The notes below the pieces were generated by a model. The model made no database searches. It saw only the letters and a list, made by a program, of their open reading frames with translations, and had not been told where the DNA came from. This document shows positions 54,001-63,665 of a DNA stretch of 64,000 nt, in pieces. How positions within the stretch are numbered: position 1 is the first letter of the stretch; each line of letters opens with the position of its first letter. The stretch is from Oopsacas minuta. Lineage: Eukaryota > Porifera > Hexactinellida > Lyssacinosida > Leucopsacidae. The stretch spans positions 930,690 to 994,689 of the forward strand of contig JAKMXF010000354.1 in NCBI GenBank assembly GCA_024704765.1, given 5' to 3'. The position numbers and the translations under genes are program-made.

Positions 54001-57000
54001 AGTTTAGCAGGGGTTAGATTCTTGCATGGGTTGGGGTGGGGATCAGTTGGGTTCATTCTGTTAGGGGAGTTGTTCCCCTTGAAGGTGAGATCAACTCTAG
54101 CGGGTATTTCAAGTTTAGGTTCTTGGTTAGTTATATTTATTGTTTTACTTCTATTCCCGTTTTTGAGTCAATTAATTGGATATGGATCAACATTTTTTTT
54201 GCTTGCGCTTATCAATATTTTGTCTTTGTTGTTTGTTATTTTCTTTCTTCCTGAAACGAAGAGAAAGTCAGTAGAAGAGTTAGAGGAGCTGTTCAGAGAA
54301 AGATTTGTGTTTTGCTTATGTAGGGATATTTCACTTAGAAATTATTAATTCCACTAAATATTCATCTGCCTATACACTGCAAAAGTATTGCTTGTTTGTT
54401 TATTGCTTATTCTTATATTCAATAGTGTAAATGTATATAAGCTGATTTGCGTTTGTCACTCTGTATTTGCATACTTAATAGCTGTCCCTTCGTATTTTGG
54501 GCGACATGTCATCCGAAAACAATCTCAAGGTAAATACAAACTTCGTCTCGCTATTTTCTTCATCTGGTTGTAATACTACAACAAACAACTTACAGTCTCT
54601 CTTTCCTGTGTTCATTAAATTCACAGCTATACTTCATTTCCTTATCTAAACTGAGGTCTATATAGAGAATAAAGTATTCCATAATTATGATATGCAATTT
54701 CTACTCTTGTTTTCCTTAATAACTCTGGGTTAAGATGTCACGACAGTTAACTTTAAAAGTATTCACTATTAGGAACACTCAAATAGACTCTCTCAAGTAC
54801 AAACACCAGCTAAACGGAAGAAGTTAAAAAATATTCTAGAACTCTTGCCTTCTACTCCATCAGACATCAATTTTACTATTAACAACAATGTTGCCACATT
54901 AGAGACAGTATCTGCTAGCAGGCCTGCAAGGAAGGAGAGAGTGTATCGTCCAGCCTCTAGAGACAGCCCCAGGTCTGTGGAGATTAAGTATCCAGATGGA
55001 GAAGTGTCTGTTATTGTTATTACTCATTCCAGCTTAATTTTAGATGTCCTCCTTCATTCCTGTATTAATAAGAACATAGATCCTCAGGTGAGATATCAAA
55101 ATTCCATATTTATTATATTTTAAAATATACTCAAATCTGCTTAATCCGTAATTCTAGCGGTGTTCAGTTCTATTTTAATTTCCTTCCTAAACCAATAATA
55201 CAAAATGTTTTCAGTTTCACTTTGAGTCAAATTTAATTTGAACTAGCAAGACAGACATTAATAGGTTAGCTAATCAAGTTAGTTGAAAGTTAAAGATTTC
55301 TAATACTGAAAGTGAGAACTTTATAATAATTCCAGTGATTTTTGCCACAAAAACAATATTCAAATTCGATCTTTTATTAGAAAAATTGAGTAGAACGGCA
55401 ACCGTAAAAAAGTAGGCCTCAAAACACCTGGTTATGTCCAATTTAATAAAGACCTTTCCTTGTAATGCTTTGAAATAGAAGTCACTAACCGCTATCGATA
55501 ATATATTGAAACCTAATCAATGTACGTTCTCCGACGGTCATAATAGGATTACTGTAAAGATTTGAAAAATTGGTGCATGGAATGTAAGTGTTACACCCTA
55601 GTTACGGCCTGTACGTGATAGCGTGAGCCTTGGCTAATAAGTAATTATTATGTGCATATTATACGTTTTCCTTGTTCTATAGGATTATTATATACAGATT
55701 AATCATTCGGAAAATACGACAGAATACAGTTTTCCCTCAGAACACGAATACTTTAGAGATCACACAATATATTCTCTTGAGCTCTGTTCTAAGGCAATCC
55801 ATATTATTGATCTATATCCTGTTGATGAAGTGGAGTTAGGATTTTCTATTGAAGTTTTGGAAAAAAATATTTATGGGAAATTCACACGTAGTTTTATTGT
55901 GTCTGACGTCATTAGAGGTTAGTTTATGATAATTTACAGATTCTATTTATCGCTGGAATTCGTGCGGACGTAGCCGCGCCGTATACGCGTGGATAATCCC
56001 CTGGGCAGCTCCCAATATTTTCACCCTATACCAATTTTAACACATTCTGTGGCCCTCCCATAGACTGCAATAGATCCTGTTGGCCACCTACTGTCCACTA
56101 AGGAGTCTACGGACCCCAGGTTTGGAACAGTTGGTCCGCTGTACTATGAATTTTTGAAGTTACTGGTACTAAGGTGCTCCATATAAGAAATTTGTAATAT
56201 ATTTGCTGTAGAAACATACAAACGTATATTCTACTCGTTCGCATATGTTTCCAAAAGAAAATTTTCTTTAATTAACAAAAGTGAAAGTTTTGAGTATATT
56301 GATAATGCAAATATTTCTCGGCACATTAAAATGCATTGTATAGATATTAAACTCTAATTTTGTGTATTCTACCGGAGATATATGCTTGAGGGATACAGAA
56401 CGTGTTCCAACAACGTGAATTTATCTCCAGTATATAAAGTGTAGTTTTGATGTATTATCTTATAAATACACAAAAAATAAGTAAACAATTACAAATAAGA
56501 AAAGTAAAAATTTACAATGGAAAATGAATTGCTTGAACTTGCACAGTATCTATGGAAACCTCCCAGAAATGATGACCTATCTGAACAAGAAATCCAGGAA
56601 CTGGATTTGATCACCTTGAGGAGGAGACTCACTGAAAAATCAGCTACGAAAGAGGAATTTGAGTCCGTTTCAGTGACCAGGAGGAAGTTAAAATCACGTG
56701 TTTACGCTCAGGATGCGAGAGACAGACATCGCGTGGAGATGTTGAGACTCAAACAGCTGAAAAAAAAACTAGAAGATGAAAAGAAAAATCTATTAATACA
56801 AATTAAATCCTTTGAAAATTCTATCAATATAAAAAATCATTAAAATGTCCGTATTGAAGAGTTTACTATTTGTAGTTATTAGATAATATCTTCAACTATC
56901 ACCGGCCCTGCTGTTTCTGGTCTGGTGTTTCTGGTCTGGTGTTTCTGCTCTGCTGTTTCTGCTCTGCTGCTTAGATTCATATTTTCTGTGATTGTATATT

Positions 57001-60000
57001 CTCATTATATTCCCAATCAATTATACTTTACTTCAAATTCATAAAATAAACAGGCAAATATAGGAAAGACAATTATTGACACTCTGCAGGAACAATGCCA
57101 GACAGAGTGAAAATATAAAATAATGTTTTTAGCGAGATAATTAACAAATATTTCAACTTTACAGCGTTTTATTTAATCAGTCAATCCAAAGAGCAAAATT
57201 ACACAAACTTATTGAGCGAAAATACATTAATTTTGAGCACAGAAAATTAACAAATATTCCTGAAAATTCATAATTCCTATTTACTGAATCTTAGAAAGTA
57301 GGATTGTTAATAGAGCGCTTTATTCAGATAAAACTTGTAGAATTTAACCTCTTCTTCAAGCTCCCTTTTCTCTTTCTTCAATTTTATCTTCTGCGCTTGG
57401 AGATTACAATAATATTTATTATTTTTTTCTCTGTGCCTTCTCGCGTATTCGCGGCTTTTCATCATCCGGCGGTAAACACGTATCTTATTTCTGAACTGTG
57501 CGGACGCTTCCATGTCCTGAAAAACTTGGCGGAGTCGGACAATATTCGAATGTATCATCTCGAATTTGGTAGGTATCGTTTTAGAAGTCATCTAGATCGT
57601 CTCTTTTCCTGCTAGATTATTTGTGATCATTTGTTAGCTAGGTCCACTTATATACTCTTCAATCCCATAATCCGCGATGTAAGTTTGTTACAACGAATTA
57701 CATTTTTGTAAAATTTGCCGTATTGAGGCGAAAAGATGTAACTATTATTCTTTAAATACTTTCCCTTTCAGACATATCAAGAGCTTTGGGATAATATAAT
57801 TTATAGAGAATGCTAATTATGCTAATTATTATGGAAAGAGCGATAACTTTTGCAAATGAACGATTTCTAATTGTATATCAGGTGACTAGTACATGTTGTT
57901 TCATAATCGTTCACGAGGGGAAAGTCACTCATGGAGGGTATCATCAGATTTGGGAGTGTCCGTCTCCTCCCCTAACTAGAAGGCATGTTAACTCTGGTTA
58001 TAACGAAGTTCTCGGGACCCCGGTTTCATTTTCGTTATAAGCGGAGTAAAATCAATTACAGTGCCACCCGGATAATCCGCCAAATTGTTTATTGCGCCAC
58101 AATTTTCGTGTATTTTATTCCACTTAACCCGGCATAAATGATTAGTATTTATGGCTTTGAATAATTACAAAGAACTGACTTATCTTTGGGAATACATTCT
58201 CACTTCGTTATATCTGACTTGGTAACTTATACAACTTACTAGCCGCAACTCCGCCCTCTGGGCGGATATTCTGCTAATTCCTGCGAATGCTTTTTTGGAC
58301 CTTCGGCCCTCAAAATTGTCTTTAGAGTTTGCGAACGCTATGCGTCCGCATGTAATAGCTCTCAGTTAACAATCAAAAGCATGATAGGTGCTCCGATTTT
58401 GAGTGATAACCTGTGAGGTGGTAATCCTGGTGGTTGCAAGGAGTTTAGAAACTCAGTTGAATATTGAACAGCATTATTCTGATCCACTACGGTGTCTATT
58501 GATTTTTAGGTGATATTATCACCTACTCCGAAAATGCATTGATTTATATGGCCGAGGTGATAAATTCACATATCTTATCCACAAATGGTTCGATTCGAAA
58601 AATATTTCTTAATTGAAAAGGTTGAGTACTAATTAGTCGACACACAAAATTTGGTTCGAATCGGCCCAGGCATCTCTGAGAAAACGCGCGGACACACACA
58701 TACGCACACACTTTGTTTTACATATATAGTATCTGACAAAGTAAGGAAAATAGAAGGAATTTGTTAATTGTCTCGGCGTGGACATAAGCGCGGTGGTGCA
58801 AAGATATATTTGTTTAAACTGTCATATTTCTTTCAGTTTCAAATTCCATATTGGAATACACACAGTAAGGTAGTCTTCTAGTTCGTGGTAACAGTTATCA
58901 TTCTATTACCTAAGCATATGCTATACGAATATGCTGTCACATGAGAATCCATAAGATTACGGAATAATATTTTAATAAGCATTTATTAAATTCATTATTT
59001 TTGTTAATTTTCATGGCCCGTTGATGTTTGCAAATTGTATATATGGAATTACAGCAGAGCAGAGAGGTGTCCTTTTTAAGCAGATGTGCGAACTGAGCGT
59101 GATTCATAGATATTCATAACAGCTGGTTTGTTATGGGGAATATATTTGGGATATTTTCCATTTATACTCTGACAGTTCTTTGTCAATTTCATTCTTCTCT
59201 TTGAGAAGATCCTCCTTAGTCTTCTTTAAACTTGCAAGAACCGCCTTTGCTCTGGCTCTGCTAGCAATTGTGTGTAACCTTGACTGTAGCAATCTCCTCC
59301 TTGATTTTATTTTTGAGACCTGTAGCGGGGTAGCATTAAGTGTGATAAATAATTTCTTCAAATTTTGGATTTTGGATTTGAGGATAATTTCGTCTGGTAG
59401 ACTGCTCAACAAAGAACTAAACACTAATGTATCCAGACAGCTTGGAGAATTATCGATTGACATTTGAGTTTGTTAGAATGTTAGTTTGATTGATAAGTGG
59501 ATGATCTTTACATTTTTGTGAAGATATTTATATCATTCCGAAACGTAGAATTGATAACAAGGAGTAAATATGTGTTTCCAATCGTTCCTGGGTTTTCTTG
59601 TTTCTTACAATAAGTGATGTATTCAACTCTGTTCAATTCTTCCCCAGTTTGCTTCAATCTTATAATTTCAATTTTATTATTTTGATAACAAAATATCTTC
59701 TCCTCCGAGGACATTGTGCAACTGAAAAATCTTTAAGTAAACTTTTGATATTTTTCTGTTAGCAATTGCGGCCCAAAAACAGAAAGAGATTTCCTTCGGA
59801 TAATGCATTCATTTTCAGTATTAATTCTATTTCAAATAGACTCAGTTATAATACAAACACTAATACAGTAAACTCCGGTTATATCGAACCTCAAAGGCAA
59901 CGCGATAATTACTTAGACATGTCCGTGTTAGATATAACAGGGAGTTGACTGTACTTTTATTAACTTCCTTGAGAGTGATCGAGAGGATCAAATATAATTA

Positions 60001-62439
60001 TATTGTGTAGGTGGTCAGGCAGATATATTCGGACTGTGTTTAGGAGATGAAATACTTTCTATTAACAGTACGAGTACTCACTCGATATCTCTTGAAGCTG
60101 TGTACTCTCTACTCGGTCAAGAGTCTGTCAGGATTGAATTCCGGACGAAACGGAGGAGACTTCCTTATTCAGTCGAAGAGATTGAGTTAATAAACACGCT
60201 CATTTGTCCCGCTCCCCCCGCAAGCACTTCTCGACTGTCCACACACGAGATCGGACCCCTGGTTATCCCCAACCCGAAGCACTTATCATTCATGAGTATC
60301 CGTGAGCTCTCAGAGCTAGAGGACCCAGACCAGGATTATGAAGAAGGAGATCTCCTCCATACTCTAATGACAGACTCACAAGAACTTAACTATAGTGTAA
60401 GACTATGGGACATAGGATCTCCCCTAGAGGAAGGATCCCTCCCTCCACACCTCAGTAGACTTACTCAATGCTGTAATGAACTATTATTTACAGAGAAAGA
60501 ATTTATTTCAGCTCTCGGCTTACTAACTGAAAGGTAAGAACCTAGTACTAATGGTATGAGGTCCATATGATCAAAGCAGCATATTATAATGACGCATAAT
60601 TGTGTAGCACTGTTGTATTAGGCAATTATAAGCTTTATCTATTCCTGGAAACAAAAAATAAGGTTATTTTTCATTATATTAATTATATTAATTATCGTTT
60701 TTGTGCTACTTTCAGTTAGTGGAATCTATTTTTACAATTTGTCCTCGGATTGTATTGGAACTAAGCATGTATCGTACGTATAATTCTGTAGCAGTAATCT
60801 ACTTTTTATTCTAACAATTTTGGTGTTTGTGTGTTGTATATATGAATTAGTTAATTCAGATTTCTGGAAATTACTAGAAATATTTTTTGGGTTGAAAACT
60901 TTAATTTTTAACCGCGATTTTCAGTATTACATAAAAATGCCGTGAATTGATAAGGAGACAACTGTACCCGCTGTTAGCGGGGCTCCTAAAATTACTTCGT
61001 AATGTTAGGAATTTGATTTAGTTTCCTAACCTGTGATATTAGAAGAGTCATTCCGTATTATTAATTATCATTTATACTCAGTAATAATGTTGTCATGAAT
61101 TCCTAATTAACTCCAGCTTTATGCATATCTTTCGACATGTGTTTTATTGGTCCCTGATTCGTAGTATCGTTATCAATTCCATATATACATACTCATCTCT
61201 AGGGACGTTGTTCAATGGGGCTAGGAGTCTTTTTCTAGGTTTTGTATATGTCTGCAAATTCTTGAATTATCCCCCATAATGTGATTAGTATATTACAGCT
61301 GGACACGCATCAACTTGTTGGTGCAATGGAATGTGCTATTTAACTCTGTTTGTTCGTCTGAATAATACTGAACACCTGGAATATAGCCTGGTGGTTGTCT
61401 ATCAAACAACCTACGCATTGTTAATTATTAACAGAATTATATTGGTAATATTTTAAGATATTTGAAGTCACTGCAACATGAATCTTTTGTGAGTCAAAGT
61501 GAAATAACTTGTCTCTGTGAAAAAACCCAGCAAATACTTGCCAGACAAAACGACTTATTTTCACAATTACAGACAGCCCTTGGTTCACAAAAAGATGACA
61601 GCACTGCTACGAATTTAATACTCAAAATTTCTAATTTGTTCATTCAACATTCACACAATTTTCGTCTGTTCAGTATATTCTGTACGAGCTATAGGAATGC
61701 TCAGGAACTAATTAACACAGACAGTGAGGAGGTGCTCGCCTTCTTTGGAGCTAGAAACCCTCATAATAAACATGAGCTCAGGTTTGACTCCCTCCTGGCT
61801 CTGCCCATACAACGTATCTTGCGTTACCCCTTGTTCTTACGTAACATGAGAGATAGCGTTAGCAAAGGGAGTGAAGAGTACAAAAGTATTTCCAATGCAA
61901 TTCAGATAATGGATAGAGTAGCGGGCTATATTGATGAGATACAGTACATGAGTGAGAAATTCTCGAGCTTATTTAATGGAATACTGACTGATTCAGGGCT
62001 GAGGAAAGTTGGAGTACACGTAGATATCGCCGAACTGAAACACAAGTTTGATGTAACTTGGCTGAATCCAACTGAAGAGACGGGGAAATGGAAGAAAAAG
62101 GGAGATGGACCAGAAATGACTCTATTTCTACTACCGCGGCTACTGATAGTAATTTCGTATGACAATAAGTTTAAACTGAAACTTTCAAAACACGGTATAG
62201 TCGAGTACAAAGAACTGGACGACCTAGTACATTACAAACTGGCTCTACTACTGTTCTATTGCACATTTAAAGACTTTCCAGATAGCGACGGAGTGAGCAA
62301 TATGGTCTCGATTGGAAGTCAAGGCATTGAACAAAAAGTTAACTTAATCATAAAGTGTAAGTCTAGACCAGAAAAGGCGAGATTAATTCGAGAATTTAAA
62401 TGTGCAATTGAAAAGGTCAGGTCCTTACAGAACTCTTAA
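42007..62439 (+). CDS. TIAM1: TIAM/still-life Rac GEF, 11 exons with seven nested genes
   Basis: Exons 42007-42274, 42329-42639, 49224-49412, 49470-50112, 51157-51443, 51632-51906, 52615-52819, 54773-55087, 55683-55917, 60011-60533, 61458-62439; 1410 residues, frame kept throughout. TIAM proteins exchange GDP on Rac. Order: MGGIL start (possible myristoylation), EVH1-like region (ending [15 protein letters not shown]), PH ([16 protein letters not shown]), coiled coil plus Ex ([17 protein letters not shown]), Ras-binding domain, PDZ ([18 protein letters not shown]), DH ([35 protein letters not shown]) and C-terminal PH ([16 protein letters not shown]). The EVH1 part matches Drosophila still life more than vertebrate TIAM. 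Introns 2, 4, 6, 7 and 9 contain other genes. Exon 4 is the least constrained part. Confidence 0.88.
42699..48909 (-). CDS. laminin chain, beta-like, with both LF and L4 domains
   Basis: Exons (minus) 48909-44640 and 44488-42699; 2019 residues. Laminins are basement-membrane trimers. Signal peptide ([18 protein letters not shown]), LN domain (~20-245), LE modules, then an LF (type IV B) domain near 493-690 ([27 protein letters not shown]), LE modules, an L4 (type IV A) domain near 896-1095 ([37 protein letters not shown]), LE modules, CPQCFDDW and a ~590-residue coiled coil ending YETCLS. LF and the CPQCF/terminal Cys are beta traits; L4 is a gamma/alpha trait. No LG domains. The gene lies in TIAM intron 2, opposite strand. 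Confidence 0.92.
44514..44619. mobile_element. family A MITE filling the laminin intron
   Basis: AGTCAACTCCTGTTATAACG at the left, GATATAACAGAATTGACTGT at the right; ~106 bp of a 151-bp intron. Confidence 0.8.
49046..49206. mobile_element. family A MITE in TIAM intron 2
   Basis: CAGTCAGCTCCCATTATAAG at the left and GATATAACTGGAATTGACTG at the right, ~161 bp, ending 17 bases before TIAM exon 3. The interior AAACCGTCAATGTAACAT matches the copies at 24911 and 36442. Confidence 0.8.
50177..51025 (-). CDS. DECR2: peroxisomal 2,4-dienoyl-CoA reductase
   Basis: A 282-residue single-exon short-chain dehydrogenase. DECR2 reduces 2,4-dienoyl-CoA with NADPH during peroxisomal beta-oxidation of unsaturated fatty acids. 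Visible parts: [20 protein letters not shown] cofactor loop, [49 protein letters not shown] and [14 protein letters not shown]. It ends SKL, a canonical type 1 peroxisome signal. The start used is the ATG at 51025 (MDVCLDSY), since upstream the frame has no ATG. It is nested in TIAM intron 4 on the opposite strand. Confidence 0.95.
   Translation of the reverse strand: MDVCLDSYTHKYVPDLLKGKVAFITGGGSGIGFRIAELFMRHGCDCVIASRSLSRVEEAAVGLREGTGRKCLPIKMDVRKYPEVENAVREAMREFGKIDILVNNAAGNFLCPVSGMSSNAFKTVMEIDTLGTFNLSKCVYTHCFSQPDRSGVILNISATLHYQGVALQAHVGAAKAAIDALTKHLAVEWGPEGIRVNAVAPGPISGTEGMRKLRGDVTDQMITANIPLQKIGTRTEVAETAVFLCSCLADNITGEILVVDGGSKLTSGNESYHRLRAFRSKL
51466..51610. mobile_element. family D element in TIAM intron 5
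   Basis: Holds AAAATGCTAACCCATCTCCC, CCCCGTTTGTGGAGGTT and, near the right end, CTCGTTTGTGAGGTTACACTG. It fills most of the 188-bp intron. Confidence 0.6.
51941..52552 (-). CDS. coiled-coil protein nested in TIAM intron 6
   Basis: A 203-residue protein starting [10 protein letters not shown] at 52552. After a helical N-terminus ([20 protein letters not shown]) and a Pro-rich link, residues ~60-190 are a long coiled coil ([40 protein letters not shown]). The tail is basic (TSKKQKK). The whole gene fills most of a 708-bp intron, on the opposite strand. I do not recognise the family. Codon-level composition and an intact frame over 600 bases argue it is real. Confidence 0.65.
   Translation of the reverse strand: MSDHLLPSHYTVSKQIVDCILLQDQLVKDLITHKQRRDTTLPPSPPQSVVSVQSSVTDGFLEIQNLEAQLECLKQEKEILGEKLEAETERAERSTAESEILSKQLEREKETFENAFGLMRTRALQENSKNEDLSTRCAALEAMLTKKDQELASKDEKIRELNGQLKKHKEAHKHLLSDMSLKMQQELFIDKMVATGTSKKQKK
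52906..54348 (+). CDS. SLC2A (GLUT)-like sugar transporter
   Basis: A single-exon 480-residue major facilitator with about 12 membrane helices. Sugar-porter marks: [12 protein letters not shown] after helix 2, [20 protein letters not shown] with the PxYxxE-like [14 protein letters not shown] after helix 8, and [19 protein letters not shown] at the C-terminus. That wording is nearest to GLUT6/8/insect trehalose-type transporters, but substrate is not set by sequence alone. The gene lies in TIAM intron 7, same strand, so needs its own promoter. Confidence 0.85.
   Translation: MIKYLKSQSLWQDSSWEVLLVTLIANLSTFKLGFGLGYSSPTSLEFLQSGLLSLYTFPIFSSIYALGVGIGCVCVVPFLKVFGRKLVLILSTLISTGSYLIIASSSGATQLIIGRVIAGISAGLCFTTVPIYIGEVSHFKVKGFFAGFFGLSLRFGTLSAYIFGLFLSFRWLALITVFIDVLYTPSLMFICYSPTWLISRRLHKRGVSVLVRLGRSEEDAVSEGEEVEKVLTQRAFTGIKERLLSLFQKYHFKALAIGLTYMIFEPMTGTDVIDAYATRILSETNFILSNPKTASLFFPLFAIAANLILLALVDRVGRKVLTIISGAGIILCLFAMSIYVYVTDGILSTDVNTTSDGYLGVLPVVSLAGVRFLHGLGWGSVGFILLGELFPLKVRSTLAGISSLGSWLVIFIVLLLFPFLSQLIGYGSTFFLLALINILSLLFVIFFLPETKRKSVEELEELFRERFVFCLCRDISLRNY
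56025..56125. repeat. dispersed repeat fragment (family E)
   Basis: Carries CCCATAGACTGCAATAGATC and GGCCACCTACTGTCCAC, matching 9905-10015 in order. It lies in TIAM intron 9. Confidence 0.5.
56431..56439 (+). promoter_or_regulatory. TATA box upstream of bZIP gene 1
   Basis: TATATAAAG lies ~86 bases before the start codon at 56517, inside TIAM intron 9. It suggests an independent promoter. Confidence 0.45.
56517..56843 (+). CDS. small Maf-like bZIP protein 1
   Basis: A single-exon 108-residue protein. The basic region [19 protein letters not shown] resembles the Maf type (RRTLKNRGYAQSCR), and the stretch before it ([20 protein letters not shown]) looks like the Maf extended homology region. 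A short leucine zipper follows ([20 protein letters not shown]). Maf has Asn where this has Ser in KSR. It probably binds DNA as a dimer and has no activation domain, as with small Mafs. It is nested in TIAM intron 9, with two related genes nearby. Confidence 0.7.
   Translation: MENELLELAQYLWKPPRNDDLSEQEIQELDLITLRRRLTEKSATKEEFESVSVTRRKLKSRVYAQDARDRHRVEMLRLKQLKKKLEDEKKNLLIQIKSFENSINIKNH
56911..56973. repeat. ~15-bp short tandem repeat
   Basis: Repeats of TGTTTCTGGTCTGG/TGTTTCTGCTCTGC, about four units, just after bZIP gene 1. Confidence 0.7.
57307..57591 (-). CDS. small Maf-like bZIP protein 2
   Basis: A single-exon 94-residue protein. Basic region [17 protein letters not shown], zipper [19 protein letters not shown]. 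Aligned to bZIP protein 1, the RRxxKSRxYA core and the spacing to the zipper agree. A TATA-like TATATAAG lies ~56 bases upstream (57647-57654, minus). Nested in TIAM intron 9, opposite strand. Confidence 0.68.
   Translation of the reverse strand: MTSKTIPTKFEMIHSNIVRLRQVFQDMEASAQFRNKIRVYRRMMKSREYARRHREKNNKYYCNLQAQKIKLKKEKRELEEEVKFYKFYLNKALY
57592..59130. other. TIAM intron 9 spacer with repeats
   Basis: No gene is supported. It contains a family A-like remnant near 57983-58056 (GTTATAACGAAG ... TTCGTTATAAGCGG) and a dispersed repeat at 58240-58735. Confidence 0.5.
58240..58735. mobile_element. dispersed repeat with (CA)n and TTTACATATATAG tail
   Basis: Starts near ACTAGCCGCAACTCCGCCC, contains GGTTCGAATCGGCCCAGGCA and ends with CA-rich DNA then TTTGTTTTACATATATAG. 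This tail layout is common in invertebrate dispersed elements. Class is not certain, no coding part is seen. Confidence 0.45.
59131..59463 (-). CDS. small Maf-like bZIP protein 3 (divergent)
   Basis: A single-exon 110-residue protein. Core [20 protein letters not shown] aligns with the RRxxKSRxYA cores of the other two, but the Tyr and some basic residues are changed. The zipper is [20 protein letters not shown]. The pre-basic helix ([20 protein letters not shown]) also lines up with protein 1. DNA binding may be altered. A TATA-like GATATAAATAT lies ~65 bases upstream on the minus strand. Nested in TIAM intron 9. Confidence 0.62.
   Translation of the reverse strand: MSIDNSPSCLDTLVFSSLLSSLPDEIILKSKIQNLKKLFITLNATPLQVSKIKSRRRLLQSRLHTIASRARAKAVLASLKKTKEDLLKEKNEIDKELSEYKWKISQIYSP
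59864..59953. mobile_element. family A MITE in TIAM intron 9
   Basis: TACAGTAAACTCCGGTTATA at the left and TATAACAGGGAGTTGACTGT at the right, 90 bp, ending ~57 bases before TIAM exon 10. Confidence 0.85.
60534..61457. other. TIAM intron 10, no gene seen
   Basis: AT-rich intron of ~920 bp. No nested frame, repeat end or RNA gene was recognised. Confidence 0.6.
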
Positions 62440-62570
62440 AGTATACAATTCTGTGTATTTGGTATTTATGTTTTAGTATTTATTAAATTCATATTTATTA
62501 ACGTATTAACACATTTACATGTGTATGATTAACAATTTTGTAACATTAACTTTTAGCTACGTGTACTGGT

Positions 62571-63665
62571 ATGTCCGATACATCTGAGAAGTTGGATTCG
62601 ATCCCTTCCTCCCCTCCTAGCCCCGGAGAACTCCCGACACAGAGAGAAGAGTCCCCGAAACAATTCGGACCCTGCCCTCCACCCGTTATCGTTACAGGGG
62701 TACATACAGATGACGTAATAGACCCCCTTAGAAAAGATACAAACCACACCACAGGAGATTCTCTCTCAGATCCTCCTTCCTCTCCAGTTCCACACCCCAC
62801 TAGCCCTCCCTCCCATCCTAGAGGGACAGAGACATCCCCTCTGGTCTCCCCTGGTCCCAATAACTCACAACCTTCGAACACAAATAAAGATATACCTTAC
62901 TTCTCAGACAGATTATGTCCTGAGGGAGAGGAAATAGAATTTGACAGATTTGATCATCCTCGTATTAGACTAGATACGCTACACATGAAGGGAACAGATG
63001 ACATGAGTAACACAGATCTATGTCAGTACTTCTTAGCTTTTGGTAAAGTTAGCTTAGAATGGGTAAATGATACCAGCTGTAACATTCGTTTCCAAGACAA
63101 GACAACTGCCACACAGGCCCTGTTTAGTGTCGGATATAAACCGTTAGAATCAACAATCCCTATACAACCGGCGAGAGAAGATAAAGCTGACAGCGGGGTC
63201 TCCTCAAATGAATCTGAGGTCATGGTAGAAGTTAATCCATGGAGAGTAGCTCTACCTCATTTCAAGAATGTAAATTTAAAACTACGCTACGCTACGACAG
63301 CTGATCGGAAACAGCCAGGGGCCGCCACACGTAGTCGCTACTACATGAAATACGGGAACCCTCACCGCGGAGACCTCCATCCTGACCACTTACTATCGAT
63401 AGACAGCAAAGATAGGAAAAGACAGGTTAAGAAGCGATTAGGTGCTCAGATAAATGTCCGTAACATAGAAATGGATCAGAACTTGGAGGGGTACATAGCA
63501 GACATAGAATCCTCCCAGCAGGCCCCCTCAAAATTCCTAAAACTATACACAGACCACCGGGGACAGGATCGAGACAGCTCTGACGATAGTGACGATAATT
63601 TCATCTGTGTGGCTAAATCCAGCGTAGATCTCAGAACAAAACTCAATGCAAAGTCTAAATTCTGA
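62571..63665 (+). CDS. NCBP3: nuclear cap-binding protein subunit 3
   Basis: A single-exon 364-residue protein. NCBP3 binds capped RNA with NCBP1 and supports mRNA export. The N-terminal 115 residues are Pro/Ser-rich. The RRM-like core has RLDTLHMKGTDDMSNTDL, VSLEWVNDTSCNIRFQDKTT and ATQALFSVG. The family signature follows: NLKLRYATTADRKQPGAATR and SRYYMKYGNPHRG. The acidic tail has SSDDSDDN. It starts 132 bases after the TIAM stop; an acceptor-like TTTTAG sits just before the ATG, so a 5' non-coding exon is possible. Confidence 0.88.
   Translation: MSDTSEKLDSIPSSPPSPGELPTQREESPKQFGPCPPPVIVTGVHTDDVIDPLRKDTNHTTGDSLSDPPSSPVPHPTSPPSHPRGTETSPLVSPGPNNSQPSNTNKDIPYFSDRLCPEGEEIEFDRFDHPRIRLDTLHMKGTDDMSNTDLCQYFLAFGKVSLEWVNDTSCNIRFQDKTTATQALFSVGYKPLESTIPIQPAREDKADSGVSSNESEVMVEVNPWRVALPHFKNVNLKLRYATTADRKQPGAATRSRYYMKYGNPHRGDLHPDHLLSIDSKDRKRQVKKRLGAQINVRNIEMDQNLEGYIADIESSQQAPSKFLKLYTDHRGQDRDSSDDSDDNFICVAKSSVDLRTKLNAKSKF

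Noticed and set aside
59508-59714. 68-residue minus-strand frame ([13 protein letters not shown]...) near the bZIP trio
   Set aside because: Considered as a fourth family member, but it lacks the basic core and zipper; may be chance or a decayed copy.
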